A stretch of DNA of 64,000 nucleotides, taken from the NCBI GenBank assembly GCA_903884235.1, contig CAISEB010000043.1, positions 1 through 64,000 on the forward strand, written 5' to 3'. This DNA comes from an uncultured Pseudomonadota bacterium (GTDB taxonomy: Bacteria > Pseudomonadota > Gammaproteobacteria > Steroidobacterales > Steroidobacteraceae). Below, piece after piece: positions 42,458 to 50,363 of this stretch (the stretch's first letter is position 1; each line of letters starts with the position of its first letter). The position numbers and the translations under genes are program-made. The notes under the pieces were generated by a model that made no database searches, was not told the origin of the DNA, and saw nothing but the letters and a program-made list of their open reading frames with translations.

Positions 42458-43416
42458 TGAGCGTGAAGCGAATGCCGTGGACCCTGCCGCGGGGCGATGC
42501 CATCTGCTATTCCGGCTACCGCCGCGGCCAGAGTCCTGGACAACAGTGCTATCCGTCGGTCGCCGAGATTCGCGAGGACCTGCTCATCCTCGCGCGCCAC
42601 TGGAAGCACCTGCGCCTGTACGACTGCAGCCCGCACGCCGAGCGCGTGCTCGAGGTGGTGCGCCGCGAGCGCCTCGACTTCAAGATCCTGCTGGGCGCCT
42701 ACATCGGCGCCGAGATGAACAACTTCGGCTGCCCCTGGGGCGCGACCTACAGCGAGGAGCAGTTGCGGGCCAGCACGCGCGAGAACGACGCGGAGGTGGG
42801 CAGGCTGATCGACCTCGCCCGACGCTACCCGGAGATCGTCTGGGCCGTCGCCGTCGGCAACGAGTCGACGGTCGACTGGACGGATCACTTCGTGCCGGTG
42901 CCGCGGATGATCGAGCTCGTGCGCCGGGTGAAGGACGCGTTGCGCCAGCCGGTGACCTTCTGCGAGAACTACGTGCCGTGGCAGCACAAGCTGGCCGACC
43001 TCGCGGCGGAACTCGACTTTCTCTCGGTGCACACCTATCCCGTGTGGGAGTACAAGCACATCCACGAGGCGATCCATCACACGAAGGACAACTACTACGG
43101 GATCGCCGCGCGCTACCCCGGCAAGCCGGTCGTGATCAGCGAGGCGGGGTGGACGACCAACTCCAACGGGCGCGGCATCGAGCCGCACAACACCTCCGAG
43201 GAGCTGCAGGAGAGCTACTACGGGGACCTCATGGCGTGGACGCGCGCCGAGGGCATCCTCACGTATGTCTTCGAGGCATTCGACGAGCCGTGGAAGGGCT
43301 CCGCGGACCCGCTCGAACCGGAAAAGCACTGGGGGCTCTTCACCGTCGATCGCAAGCCCAAGCGCGTGATGCAGCGCCTGTACGGCGACCTGTTCGGCGT
43401 TCGGGATGCGGGCTGA
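42457..43416 (+). CDS. GH17-family glucanase (cytoplasmic)
   Basis: A 319-residue single-domain protein without signal peptide, starting at an ATG that shares one base with the stop of the fusion gene. The GH17 barrel shows ICYSGYRRGQSPG, LRLYDCSPHAERVL, the acid Glu in WAVAVGNESTVDW, YPVWEYK and the nucleophile Glu in VVISEAGWTTNS. It is related to the GH17 domain of the upstream fusion but not a close copy. Likely acts on imported beta-1,3-oligosaccharides, or rearranges them by transglycosylation. Last gene before the next promoter. Confidence 0.87.
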   Translation: MSVKRMPWTLPRGDAICYSGYRRGQSPGQQCYPSVAEIREDLLILARHWKHLRLYDCSPHAERVLEVVRRERLDFKILLGAYIGAEMNNFGCPWGATYSEEQLRASTRENDAEVGRLIDLARRYPEIVWAVAVGNESTVDWTDHFVPVPRMIELVRRVKDALRQPVTFCENYVPWQHKLADLAAELDFLSVHTYPVWEYKHIHEAIHHTKDNYYGIAARYPGKPVVISEAGWTTNSNGRGIEPHNTSEELQESYYGDLMAWTRAEGILTYVFEAFDEPWKGSADPLEPEKHWGLFTVDRKPKRVMQRLYGDLFGVRDAG

Positions 43417-43479
43417 CCGACGGCACGCGCCGGACTGGAAAAATGCGGCTTTGCAGCAATCGAGCTGCGCGCGCGCGGA

Positions 43480-43510
43480 TTGACACGGGCACCAAATGCT
43501 GTGGTAGATT
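43480..43510 (+). promoter_or_regulatory. Promoter of the repeat-module lipoprotein
   Basis: -35 TTGACA at 43480-43485, 19-base spacer, -10 TAGATT at 43505-43510. Same spacing and much the same flanking bases as the promoter at 36442. Confidence 0.68.
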
Positions 43511-43516
43511 CATTTT

Positions 43517-43530
43517 TGAAAGCGCTTTCT
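43517..43530 (+). promoter_or_regulatory. LacI-family operator, set B (repeat-module lipoprotein)
   Basis: TGAAAGCGCTTTCT, identical to the 36478 site, starting 6 bases after the -10 box and ending 16 bases before the leader ORF start. Confidence 0.8.
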
Positions 43531-43546
43531 TGGAGGGGGGTCTCCT

Positions 43547-43612
43547 ATGCCAGCCGCATCGCGGGTATTCCTCGTCGTCGCATCGCATACCGCATCCGGA
43601 GGCATCGCATGA
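43547..43612 (+). CDS. Tiny leader ORF overlapping the repeat-module lipoprotein start
   Basis: A 21-codon frame (MPAASRVFLVVASHTASGGI then Ala) with GGAGGGGGG upstream as a very strong ribosome site. Its TGA overlaps the lipoprotein ATG (ATGA). The lipoprotein's own GGAGG lies inside this small frame. It probably couples or tunes translation; the peptide itself has no recognised role. Confidence 0.45.
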   Translation: MPAASRVFLVVASHTASGGIA

Positions 43613-46074
43613 ATGTCCTTAGGCAGTTCGCACTGCTGGCCCTGACCGTCGTCATGGGCTTGGCCCTGGCAGGATGCCAGCCCTCGAGCAAGACGGCCGC
43701 CACGCAGCCGACGCTGAACTCGGTCGCACTGACGCCGGCGGCGCCGTCCCTCAGCATCAGCTCGACGCTGCCGTTGGTGGCGACGGGCACGTTCAGCGAC
43801 AACACGACGCTCGATGTCACGTCGGCCGCCACGTTCACGTCCGACAACCTCGCCGTCGCGACCGTCAGTTCCTACGGCATCGTCCGGGCCATCAACTCGG
43901 CCAGCACCTCGGCTGCCGGTGTCGCGAACATCACCGCGACCGTGAACGGCAAGGTGGGAACGGCGACGATCACCGTGCCGCCCCCGGCGCTGGTCTCGGT
44001 GGCGGTATCGCCGAAGATCGTGTCGCTGTTCGTCGGTGGAGCGCAGCCGCTGTCCGTGCGCGCGCTCTACGACCAGGGTTCGAGCGCGGCACTGACGTCG
44101 GGCCTGACCTACCTCAGCGATCACACGGGTGTCGCGACGGTCGATGGCAACGGCGTCGTGACCGCGGTCGCGACCGGCACGGCGACCATCACGGTGACCG
44201 ACACGGCCTCGGGCCGCACCGACACCGCCGTCGTCAGCGTCACCGTGCAGCCGGTCGCCACGCTGGTGGCCGTCAGCGCGACGCCGACCACCGCCTCGAT
44301 CGCCGTGTTCAAGACGCAGCAGATCTCGGTCCGCGGCACGTTCAGCAACGGCGCGACACCGCCGCTGCCGGCGGCCAACGAGACCTTCGTGTCGTCCAAC
44401 CCCACGGTCGCCTCGATCGATGCCACCGGCCTCGTGACCGCCAATGCCACGGGAACGGCGACGATCACCGTGACCGACACCGCCACGGGCGTGGTCGCGA
44501 GCCCGTCGCCCGTGATCACCGTGACCGCGGCGAGCTGGCCGACGATCACCTTCGATGATCCGACGATCACCTATGGCCTCACGGACTTCGGCGGCGTCAC
44601 CTCGACGAAGGTGACCGACCCCACGGGTGGCACGAACAACGTCGTGCGCGTCGTCAAGCCGACCTCGGCCCAGACCTGGGGCGGCACGACGATCTCGACG
44701 GTCGTCAACAACGCCGTGCCGCAGATCCCGTTCACCGCGTCCGCGACGAAGATGACGATGCGCGTCTATTCGCCGGGTCCCGGCATCCACGTGCGCCTGA
44801 AGGCGGAGGACGCGACCGACCCGACCCACACCGTCGAGACGGAGGCGCTGACGACCGCCACCAACGCGTGGGAGACGCTGACCTTCGACTTCGCGAACCA
44901 GGCGAGCGGCACGGCCGCGCTCAACCTGACGTACATCTTCGACCGCCTCTCGGTGTTCTTCGACTTCAATGTCGTGCCGGCAGCGGACGAGACGTTCTAC
45001 TTCGACGACGTCGCGTTTGGCGTCCCGGCCAGCGGCGGCGGCGGGGCGTGGCCTGCGATCACGTTCGACAACGCGGCGCTGACCTACACGCTCACCGACT
45101 TCGGTGGCGTCACCTCGGCGATCGTTGCCGACCCGACCGGTGGTTCGAACCAGGTCACGAAGACGATCAAGCCGACGACTGCCCAGACCTGGGGCGGCAC
45201 GACGGTGTCGACGGGCGCGAACAATTCCGTGCCGACGATCCCGTTCGCGGTGGGTTCGACGAGGATGACGGTGCGGGTGTACTCGCCCGCGGCGGGCATC
45301 CATGTCCGGCTGAAGGTCGAGGACGCGGCCGACCCCACGCACTCGGTCGAGACCGAGGCGATCACCTCGCTCGTGAACACCTGGGAGACGCTGACCTTCG
45401 ACTTCTCGGCGCAGGCCGCCGGCACGGCGGCGCTGAACCTCGCCTTCACGTACAACAAGGCGTCGATCTTCTTCGACTTCAACGTCGTGCCAGCCGCGAA
45501 CGAGACCTTCTATTTCGACGACGTCACCTTCGGCGCCGCCGCGGGCGGTGGTGGCGGTGGTGGCGGGGGCGGGGGCGGCACCGGCTGGAGCCCGATCACC
45601 TTCGACAGCACGAGCGTGACCTACACGCTCGTGGACTTCGGCGGTGACGTGTCGGCCGTCGTGGTCGACCCGGCCGGGGGCAGCAACAACGTCATGCAGC
45701 AGATGAAGCCGGCGACGGCGCAGACGTGGGCCGGGACGACGGTCGTGACCGTGGCACCGGCCTCGGTGCCCACGATCCCGCTGACGGCGACGCATGCGAC
45801 GATGACGGTCCGCGTCTACTCGCCGGGACCGGGCATCCACATCCGACTGAAGGCGGAGGATGCGGCCGATCCTACCCACACGGTGGAGACGGAGGCGCTC
45901 ACCACCCAGACCAACGCCTGGGAGACGCTGAGCTTCAACTTCCTGAACCAGGCGACGGGTACGGCGGCCCTGAATCCGGCCTACACGTTCAACAAGCTGT
46001 CGATCTTCTCGGACTTCAACACGGTGCCGGCCGCGTCCGAGACGTTCTACTTCGACGACTTCTCGTTCCCCTAG
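43609..46074 (+). CDS. Large surface lipoprotein: three Ig-like domains plus three repeated putative glycan-binding modules
   Basis: An 821-residue protein. ATG 43609 has GGAGG 6 bases upstream; the signal ends LALAGC. Residues about 30-308 contain three bacterial Ig-like (group 2) domains (SVALTPAAPSLSISSTLPL, VATVDGNGVVTAVATGTATI, VASIDATGLVTANATGTATI). Residues 310-474, 481-645 and 660-821 are three closely similar modules, each beginning W-x-x-ITFD and containing TWGGTT or TWAGTT, HVRLKAEDA or similar, ETEA, WETLTFDF and ETFYFDD. The module resembles those attached to bacterial beta-glucanases, so it probably binds glucan at the cell surface, in the manner of surface glycan-binding proteins (inferred). 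Gly-rich linkers separate the modules. Confidence 0.8.
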   Translation: MNVLRQFALLALTVVMGLALAGCQPSSKTAATQPTLNSVALTPAAPSLSISSTLPLVATGTFSDNTTLDVTSAATFTSDNLAVATVSSYGIVRAINSASTSAAGVANITATVNGKVGTATITVPPPALVSVAVSPKIVSLFVGGAQPLSVRALYDQGSSAALTSGLTYLSDHTGVATVDGNGVVTAVATGTATITVTDTASGRTDTAVVSVTVQPVATLVAVSATPTTASIAVFKTQQISVRGTFSNGATPPLPAANETFVSSNPTVASIDATGLVTANATGTATITVTDTATGVVASPSPVITVTAASWPTITFDDPTITYGLTDFGGVTSTKVTDPTGGTNNVVRVVKPTSAQTWGGTTISTVVNNAVPQIPFTASATKMTMRVYSPGPGIHVRLKAEDATDPTHTVETEALTTATNAWETLTFDFANQASGTAALNLTYIFDRLSVFFDFNVVPAADETFYFDDVAFGVPASGGGGAWPAITFDNAALTYTLTDFGGVTSAIVADPTGGSNQVTKTIKPTTAQTWGGTTVSTGANNSVPTIPFAVGSTRMTVRVYSPAAGIHVRLKVEDAADPTHSVETEAITSLVNTWETLTFDFSAQAAGTAALNLAFTYNKASIFFDFNVVPAANETFYFDDVTFGAAAGGGGGGGGGGGGTGWSPITFDSTSVTYTLVDFGGDVSAVVVDPAGGSNNVMQQMKPATAQTWAGTTVVTVAPASVPTIPLTATHATMTVRVYSPGPGIHIRLKAEDAADPTHTVETEALTTQTNAWETLSFNFLNQATGTAALNPAYTFNKLSIFSDFNTVPAASETFYFDDFSFP
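44536..46071 (+). repeat. Three tandem module-length DNA repeats inside the lipoprotein gene
   Basis: Three copies of about 490 bases (starting at 44536, 45049 and 45586) encode the repeated modules; long stretches of near-identical bases recur, such as the segment for CATGTCCGGCTGAAGGTCGA-like sequence. Poly-Gly coding runs mark the junctions. Internal recombination could change the module number. Confidence 0.8.
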
Positions 46075-46085
46075 CCTCTACCCGG

Positions 46086-46108
46086 GGCCGGCTCGCATAG
46101 AGCCGGCC
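46086..46108. terminator. Bidirectional hairpin between convergent genes
   Basis: GGCCGGCTC / GAGCCGGCC, a perfect 9-bp stem with loop GCATA, 11 bases after the lipoprotein stop and before the GH30 stop on the other strand. Confidence 0.65.
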
Positions 46109-46140
46109 TTCGGGATGGGCGCGGGGACCGCGCCGACGCG

Positions 46141-47484
46141 TCAGGCGAGGTAGGTGGCGATCGATCGAGGCGGCAGTGCACAGGTGTGCACGGTGCCGTC
46201 GATCTCGAGTTCGAACGCCTGCGCCAGTTCGGTGCGATTGAGCACGATGATGCTCGTCTCGCCGGCGACGTGCGTGAACGCCGACGCCTCAAGAGGGCTG
46301 CCGCTCGAGGTGCAGGCGACGCGCCGGGCGCCCGGTCGCACGAAGCGCGTGAAGTGCCCGATGTAGTAGTACGAGCTCTGCCGCAGCAGCGTGCCACCGG
46401 CGATGTCGACGAGGACCGGCGCGCTGCAGAAGTTGCCGACGTGGTTCGGCCCGCCGGCCAGGTCGAGCACGAGGTTCCAGTCGATCCAGCCGACGGTCCA
46501 CCGGTTCAGGTCGTTGATCATCGAGTGCGCGTAGCGCTCGCCCAGCTCCCACGAGCCGATGTGCGGCCCGCCTTCCTGGCAGCCCTCGGTGAACAGCAGT
46601 GCCTTGTCCGGCCACTCGTCGTGGACCGCCTGCACGTTGTCGAACCGCTCCTCACCGTACCAGTGGAAGCCAGTGCCCCAGACATAGGCCGCGGCGGCCG
46701 GGTCCGAGTAGATCGTGCGCGCGCGCTCGACCATCAGGTCCCGGTTATGGTCCCAGACCAGGATCTTGACGTGGCCGAGGCCTGCTTCGACGAGGGTCGG
46801 TCCGAGGTGGTCGCGGACGAAGTCGCGCTCCTCCTCGGCGGTGTAGATGCAGGAGTCCCACGGCTGCGTCGCGAGAGGCTCGTTCTGCACCGAGACGCCC
46901 CAGATCGGGATGCCCTCGTCGGCATACGCGGCGATGAACCGGGCGTAGCAGCGCGCCCAGGCGGCGCGGTATTCGGGCAGCAGCGAGCCGCCCCCGTTCA
47001 TCCGGCCCGTGGTCTTCATCCAGGCCGGTGGGCTCCACGGCGAGGCGAGCAGGCGGATGTCCCGTCCGGCGAAGGCGCGCGCCGCGTGGATGAAGGGCAG
47101 CAGCACCTCGCGGTCGCGATCGATGCTGAAGGACTCGAGCGCGGTGTCGCCGGCGCGATCCGCGTGGGCATAGTTGCCGAGCGAGAAATCGCAGCTGCCC
47201 ATGTGCACGCGGCATAGCGTGTAGCCATGGCCGTGCTCCGGGTCGAAGTAGGCCCGCAGCAGCTCGCGCCGGCCGTCAGGGCCGAGTGCGCGCCAGCAGT
47301 GGGCGGCGGATTCGGTGAAAGCGCCGCCAAATCCGAGCACCGACTGGTACATCCGCCGCGTGTCGACAAGGATCCGGGCATCGCCCGGATCGTGGCCGGC
47401 GGGCGCGAGGGCAGGGCGTTCGTCGAGGCGGGCGTCCTCGTCCCGGGCAGTCAGTACACATCGGAGCGGCTGGGGGGGCGTCAT
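46141..47484 (-). CDS. GH30 glycoside hydrolase (cytoplasmic)
   Basis: A 447-residue protein without signal peptide. GH30 landmarks: MYQSVLGFGGAFTESAAH, LCRVHMGSCDFSLGNY, ASPWSPPAWMKTTGRM, acid/base Glu in VSVQNEPLATQPW, nucleophile Glu in LLFTEGCQEGG and the C-terminal sandwich (SIIVLNRTELAQAF). It is the cytoplasmic counterpart to the secreted GH30 at 10728. A role in splitting beta-1,6-linked glucose or gentiobiose-type fragments is plausible in a laminarin locus. It reads towards the lipoprotein gene; no set A or B site was seen upstream. Confidence 0.9.
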   Translation of the reverse strand: MTPPQPLRCVLTARDEDARLDERPALAPAGHDPGDARILVDTRRMYQSVLGFGGAFTESAAHCWRALGPDGRRELLRAYFDPEHGHGYTLCRVHMGSCDFSLGNYAHADRAGDTALESFSIDRDREVLLPFIHAARAFAGRDIRLLASPWSPPAWMKTTGRMNGGGSLLPEYRAAWARCYARFIAAYADEGIPIWGVSVQNEPLATQPWDSCIYTAEEERDFVRDHLGPTLVEAGLGHVKILVWDHNRDLMVERARTIYSDPAAAAYVWGTGFHWYGEERFDNVQAVHDEWPDKALLFTEGCQEGGPHIGSWELGERYAHSMINDLNRWTVGWIDWNLVLDLAGGPNHVGNFCSAPVLVDIAGGTLLRQSSYYYIGHFTRFVRPGARRVACTSSGSPLEASAFTHVAGETSIIVLNRTELAQAFELEIDGTVHTCALPPRSIATYLA

Positions 47485-47571
47485 GCGGGGGATTTCCGGT
47501 CGACGCCACGCTCGGCCGTCGCAATCACGACGATTGTCCCATCCCGCGTGCGGTCCGGCCAGCGCGCCGCG

Positions 47572-48195
47572 TCAGGCGACGAGGTACACCGACAGGCGAT
47601 TGCGGACGTGGGGTTCGGCGAGCGGCAGTGACTGGAACTCCGCGCCCTCATGGAGGAGGCGCCAGCGGCCGGCCGCCGTGAGGCGCGCGATTTCCTCGGC
47701 GAATCCCGGTGGCGCGACGTCGCTGCGCAACGAGAAGATCGCGTAGCCGCCGGGGCGTGTCGCGCGCAAGAGCCCCTCGAGCGACTCGGGCGGCGCGTGC
47801 TGTGGCGTGAAGGCGCCGCAGACGACGAAGCCGTCGAAGTGGCCATCCGGGAAGGGCAGCGCGCCACCGAGCGCGGCGACGTCGAGGCCCTCGTAGATGC
47901 CCTTGCGGCCGGCCACGGCCACCATGCCGGGCGACAGGTCGAGTCCGTGGATGCGGGTGAAGCCGAATCGGCGCAGGCTCTCGCCGACGAGCCCGGTGCC
48001 GCACGCGGCGTCCAGCACCCGTGCATCGCGCGGCAACAGCCACGCGACGAGACCGGCCATGATCTCCGGCATGCGCCACTCGTGGCCGTCGACGAGCGCG
48101 GCGTCGTATGCCTCGGCGACGCGGTCGTATTCGGCCGTGAGCTCCTCGGGCGTGCTCGCGGCGTACAGTCTCTCCACGTCGAAGTCCTGGCCCAT
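47572..48195 (-). CDS. SAM-dependent class I methyltransferase
   Basis: A 207-residue cytoplasmic protein. ATG 48195 is chosen over the upstream frame because GGAGG lies 5 bases before it. The SAM-binding motif I is VLDAACGTGLVGESL, followed by IHGLDLSPGMVAVA (motif II, acidic residue for the ribose) and FPDGHFDGFVVCGAFT. The N-terminal half (LYAASTPEELTAEYDRVAEAYD) resembles methyltransferases of the Mettl27/Williams-Beuren type. Substrate unknown. Confidence 0.82.
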   Translation of the reverse strand: MGQDFDVERLYAASTPEELTAEYDRVAEAYDAALVDGHEWRMPEIMAGLVAWLLPRDARVLDAACGTGLVGESLRRFGFTRIHGLDLSPGMVAVAGRKGIYEGLDVAALGGALPFPDGHFDGFVVCGAFTPQHAPPESLEGLLRATRPGGYAIFSLRSDVAPPGFAEEIARLTAAGRWRLLHEGAEFQSLPLAEPHVRNRLSVYLVA

Positions 48196-48403
48196 CGGTC
48201 CTCCCAGCGCCCGGATGCGTGCTGCGCTGGCGCGGCATTCATCTTGCCGAAAACGAGGCCGTTCGCCTACTTCCCCGTCACCTGCGGGCGGGCGTCGGTT
48301 TGGCCCGACTCGACGCCCTGCGGGAGGTCGGCGATACTCGGGGTGCGCCGGCGTTGAGGGGATCGGGACCAGGGAAGCCGGCTCGCAGACAGAGGAATGT
48401 CGC

Positions 48404-50363
48404 ATGCCAACGCTGAGACCAACGCTTACCGGGGGGGCTCTGTGTCCTGCTGGCTGTTCTGGCCGCTTCGCCCGCCTATGCCGTCGACTGGCCCGTGCTC
48501 GATGCGGATGCTACGAAGATGACCGCGGAGCCGAAGGCGCCGGGCGCCTCCGCGATCTACCTGTACCGTCAGGTGGATCGGGACGACCACGCGGGCGAAG
48601 AGACCAACATGCTGGCGGTGAAGATCCTCACCGAGGAGGGTCGCGACCGGGCCAACGTGCAGATCGCCTACGAGCGGAACCACGAAGGGATCACTGGCAT
48701 CGAGGCGCGGACGATCCGTGCCGACGGCACGATCGTCAAGTTCGACGGCAAGGTCTACGACTCGACGATCGTCAAGGCGCGCGGCGTCAAGGTGATGGTG
48801 AAGACCTTCACCCTCCCCGAGGTCCAGGTCGGCAGCATCATCGAGTATCGCTATCGGCGCACGATGTCCATGGGGCTCATCTACGATTCGCAGTGGCTGC
48901 TCGAGGACGACCTGTTCACCAAGCACGGGGTGTTCACGCTGCGTCCCAGCGAATCGTTCCCGATCATGTGGAGCTGGCCCGTGGGACTGCCGCCGGGAAC
49001 GCAGCCGCCGGAGCGAAAGACCGGGCGTATCAGCATGGAGGTCCACGACGTGCCGGCATTCGTGACCGAGGAGTACATGCCGCCGGAATCGGCGCTGAAG
49101 TATCGCGTCGAGTTCGACTACGAGTGGGAGATGCCCGAAAGGGATTCCGAGAAGTTCTGGACGCATTTCGCCAAGGAGAGATTCAAGTCGATCGACGACT
49201 TCATCGACCACCGCCGCGCGATGGAGAAGGCGCTGACCCAGATCATCGACCCCTCGGATGCGCCGGACGTGCGCCTGCAGAAGATCTACTACCGGGTCCA
49301 GCAGGTGCGCAACGTCGATTACCTGCCGGAGCGCTCCGACGAGGAGCGCGAGCGGGACAAGATCAATCCCCGCGACGACGCGGGTGACGTCTGGAGTCGT
49401 GGCTACGGAAACGGCTACCAGATCACGTGGCTGTTCCTCGCCCTCGCGCGTGCCGCCGGACTGCAGGCCGACCCGGTCGAAGTCTCGACCCGGGACCGGT
49501 ACTTCTTCAATCGTGAGTTGAACAACGCCAGCGCGCTGAACACGAACGTGGTGCGGATCCACCTCGGCGACAAGGACATCTACGCCGACCCGGGCACGCC
49601 GCATGCGCCGCTCGGCCTGCTGCCGTGGTTCGAGTCCGGCGTCGCCGGGCTCGTGCTCGCGAAGACCGGCGGAACCTGGATCAAGACCCCGCTGCCGTCC
49701 GAGAAGGAGTCGCGCATCGATCGCAGCGCGACCTTCGCACTGTCCGATGAAGGCTCCCTCGAGGGTCGCCTGGTCGTGACCTTTACGGGGCTGCACGCGC
49801 TGACGCGGCGCCTGTCCATGCGCAACGAGGACGCCAGGGCCCGCAAGGAGGAACTGGAGGACGAGGTCAAGCGCTACGTGCCGACCGGCATCGACGTGAC
49901 ACTGACGAATGCCCCGGACTGGGGCGCGTCCTCGAGCACGCTGCGCGCGGAGTTCGATATCCGCGTCCCGGGCTTCGCCGAACGGGCCGGCAGTCGCATG
50001 CTGCTGCCGCTCTCCGTGTTCCGTGCCGAGGAGGGAACGATGTTCACGCACGCGGAGCGCGTGCGCCCGATCTACTTCGAATTTCCGTACACGCACGAGG
50101 ATACGGTCGTCATCACGCTGCCCGCCGGCTTCGAGCCCACGGGCCTGCCGGATCCGTTCACGCGCGATGCCGGGGCCGTCCACTACCGCAACATTGCCGA
50201 CTTCCACGACGGCAAGCTCACCGAGCGCAGGCACGTCGATGCCGTAGGCTACCTGTATCCGGTGACGGCCTACGGGCCGCTGCACCAGTTCTTCCAGGGC
50301 GTGAGGGCCGGCGACGAGGAGCAGGTCGTGCTGACCCGGGCGAAGACCAATGCGTCGCACTGA
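48404..50363 (+). CDS. DUF3857/transglutaminase-like exported protein, frameshifted in a G7 run
   Basis: The ATG at 48404 has AGAGGA upstream and reads MPTLRPTLTGG, but then enters the wrong frame. Removing one G from the G7 run at 48431-48437 joins it to LCVLLAVLAASPAYAVDWPV, a perfect signal peptide leading directly into the 622-residue frame that ends at 50363. As written, that frame has only a GTG at 48495 after the signal region. The body has a DUF3857 domain followed by a transglutaminase-like domain in which the usual catalytic Cys segment reads GYGNGYQITWLFLALARAAG, without Cys. Overlaps the next gene by 14 bases. Sequencing error, phase variation or decay are all possible. Confidence 0.75.
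48431..48437 (+). repeat. G7 homopolymer at the frameshift
   Basis: Seven G in the signal-peptide coding region of the DUF3857 gene; six would restore the frame. Such runs can vary by slippage. Confidence 0.7.
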
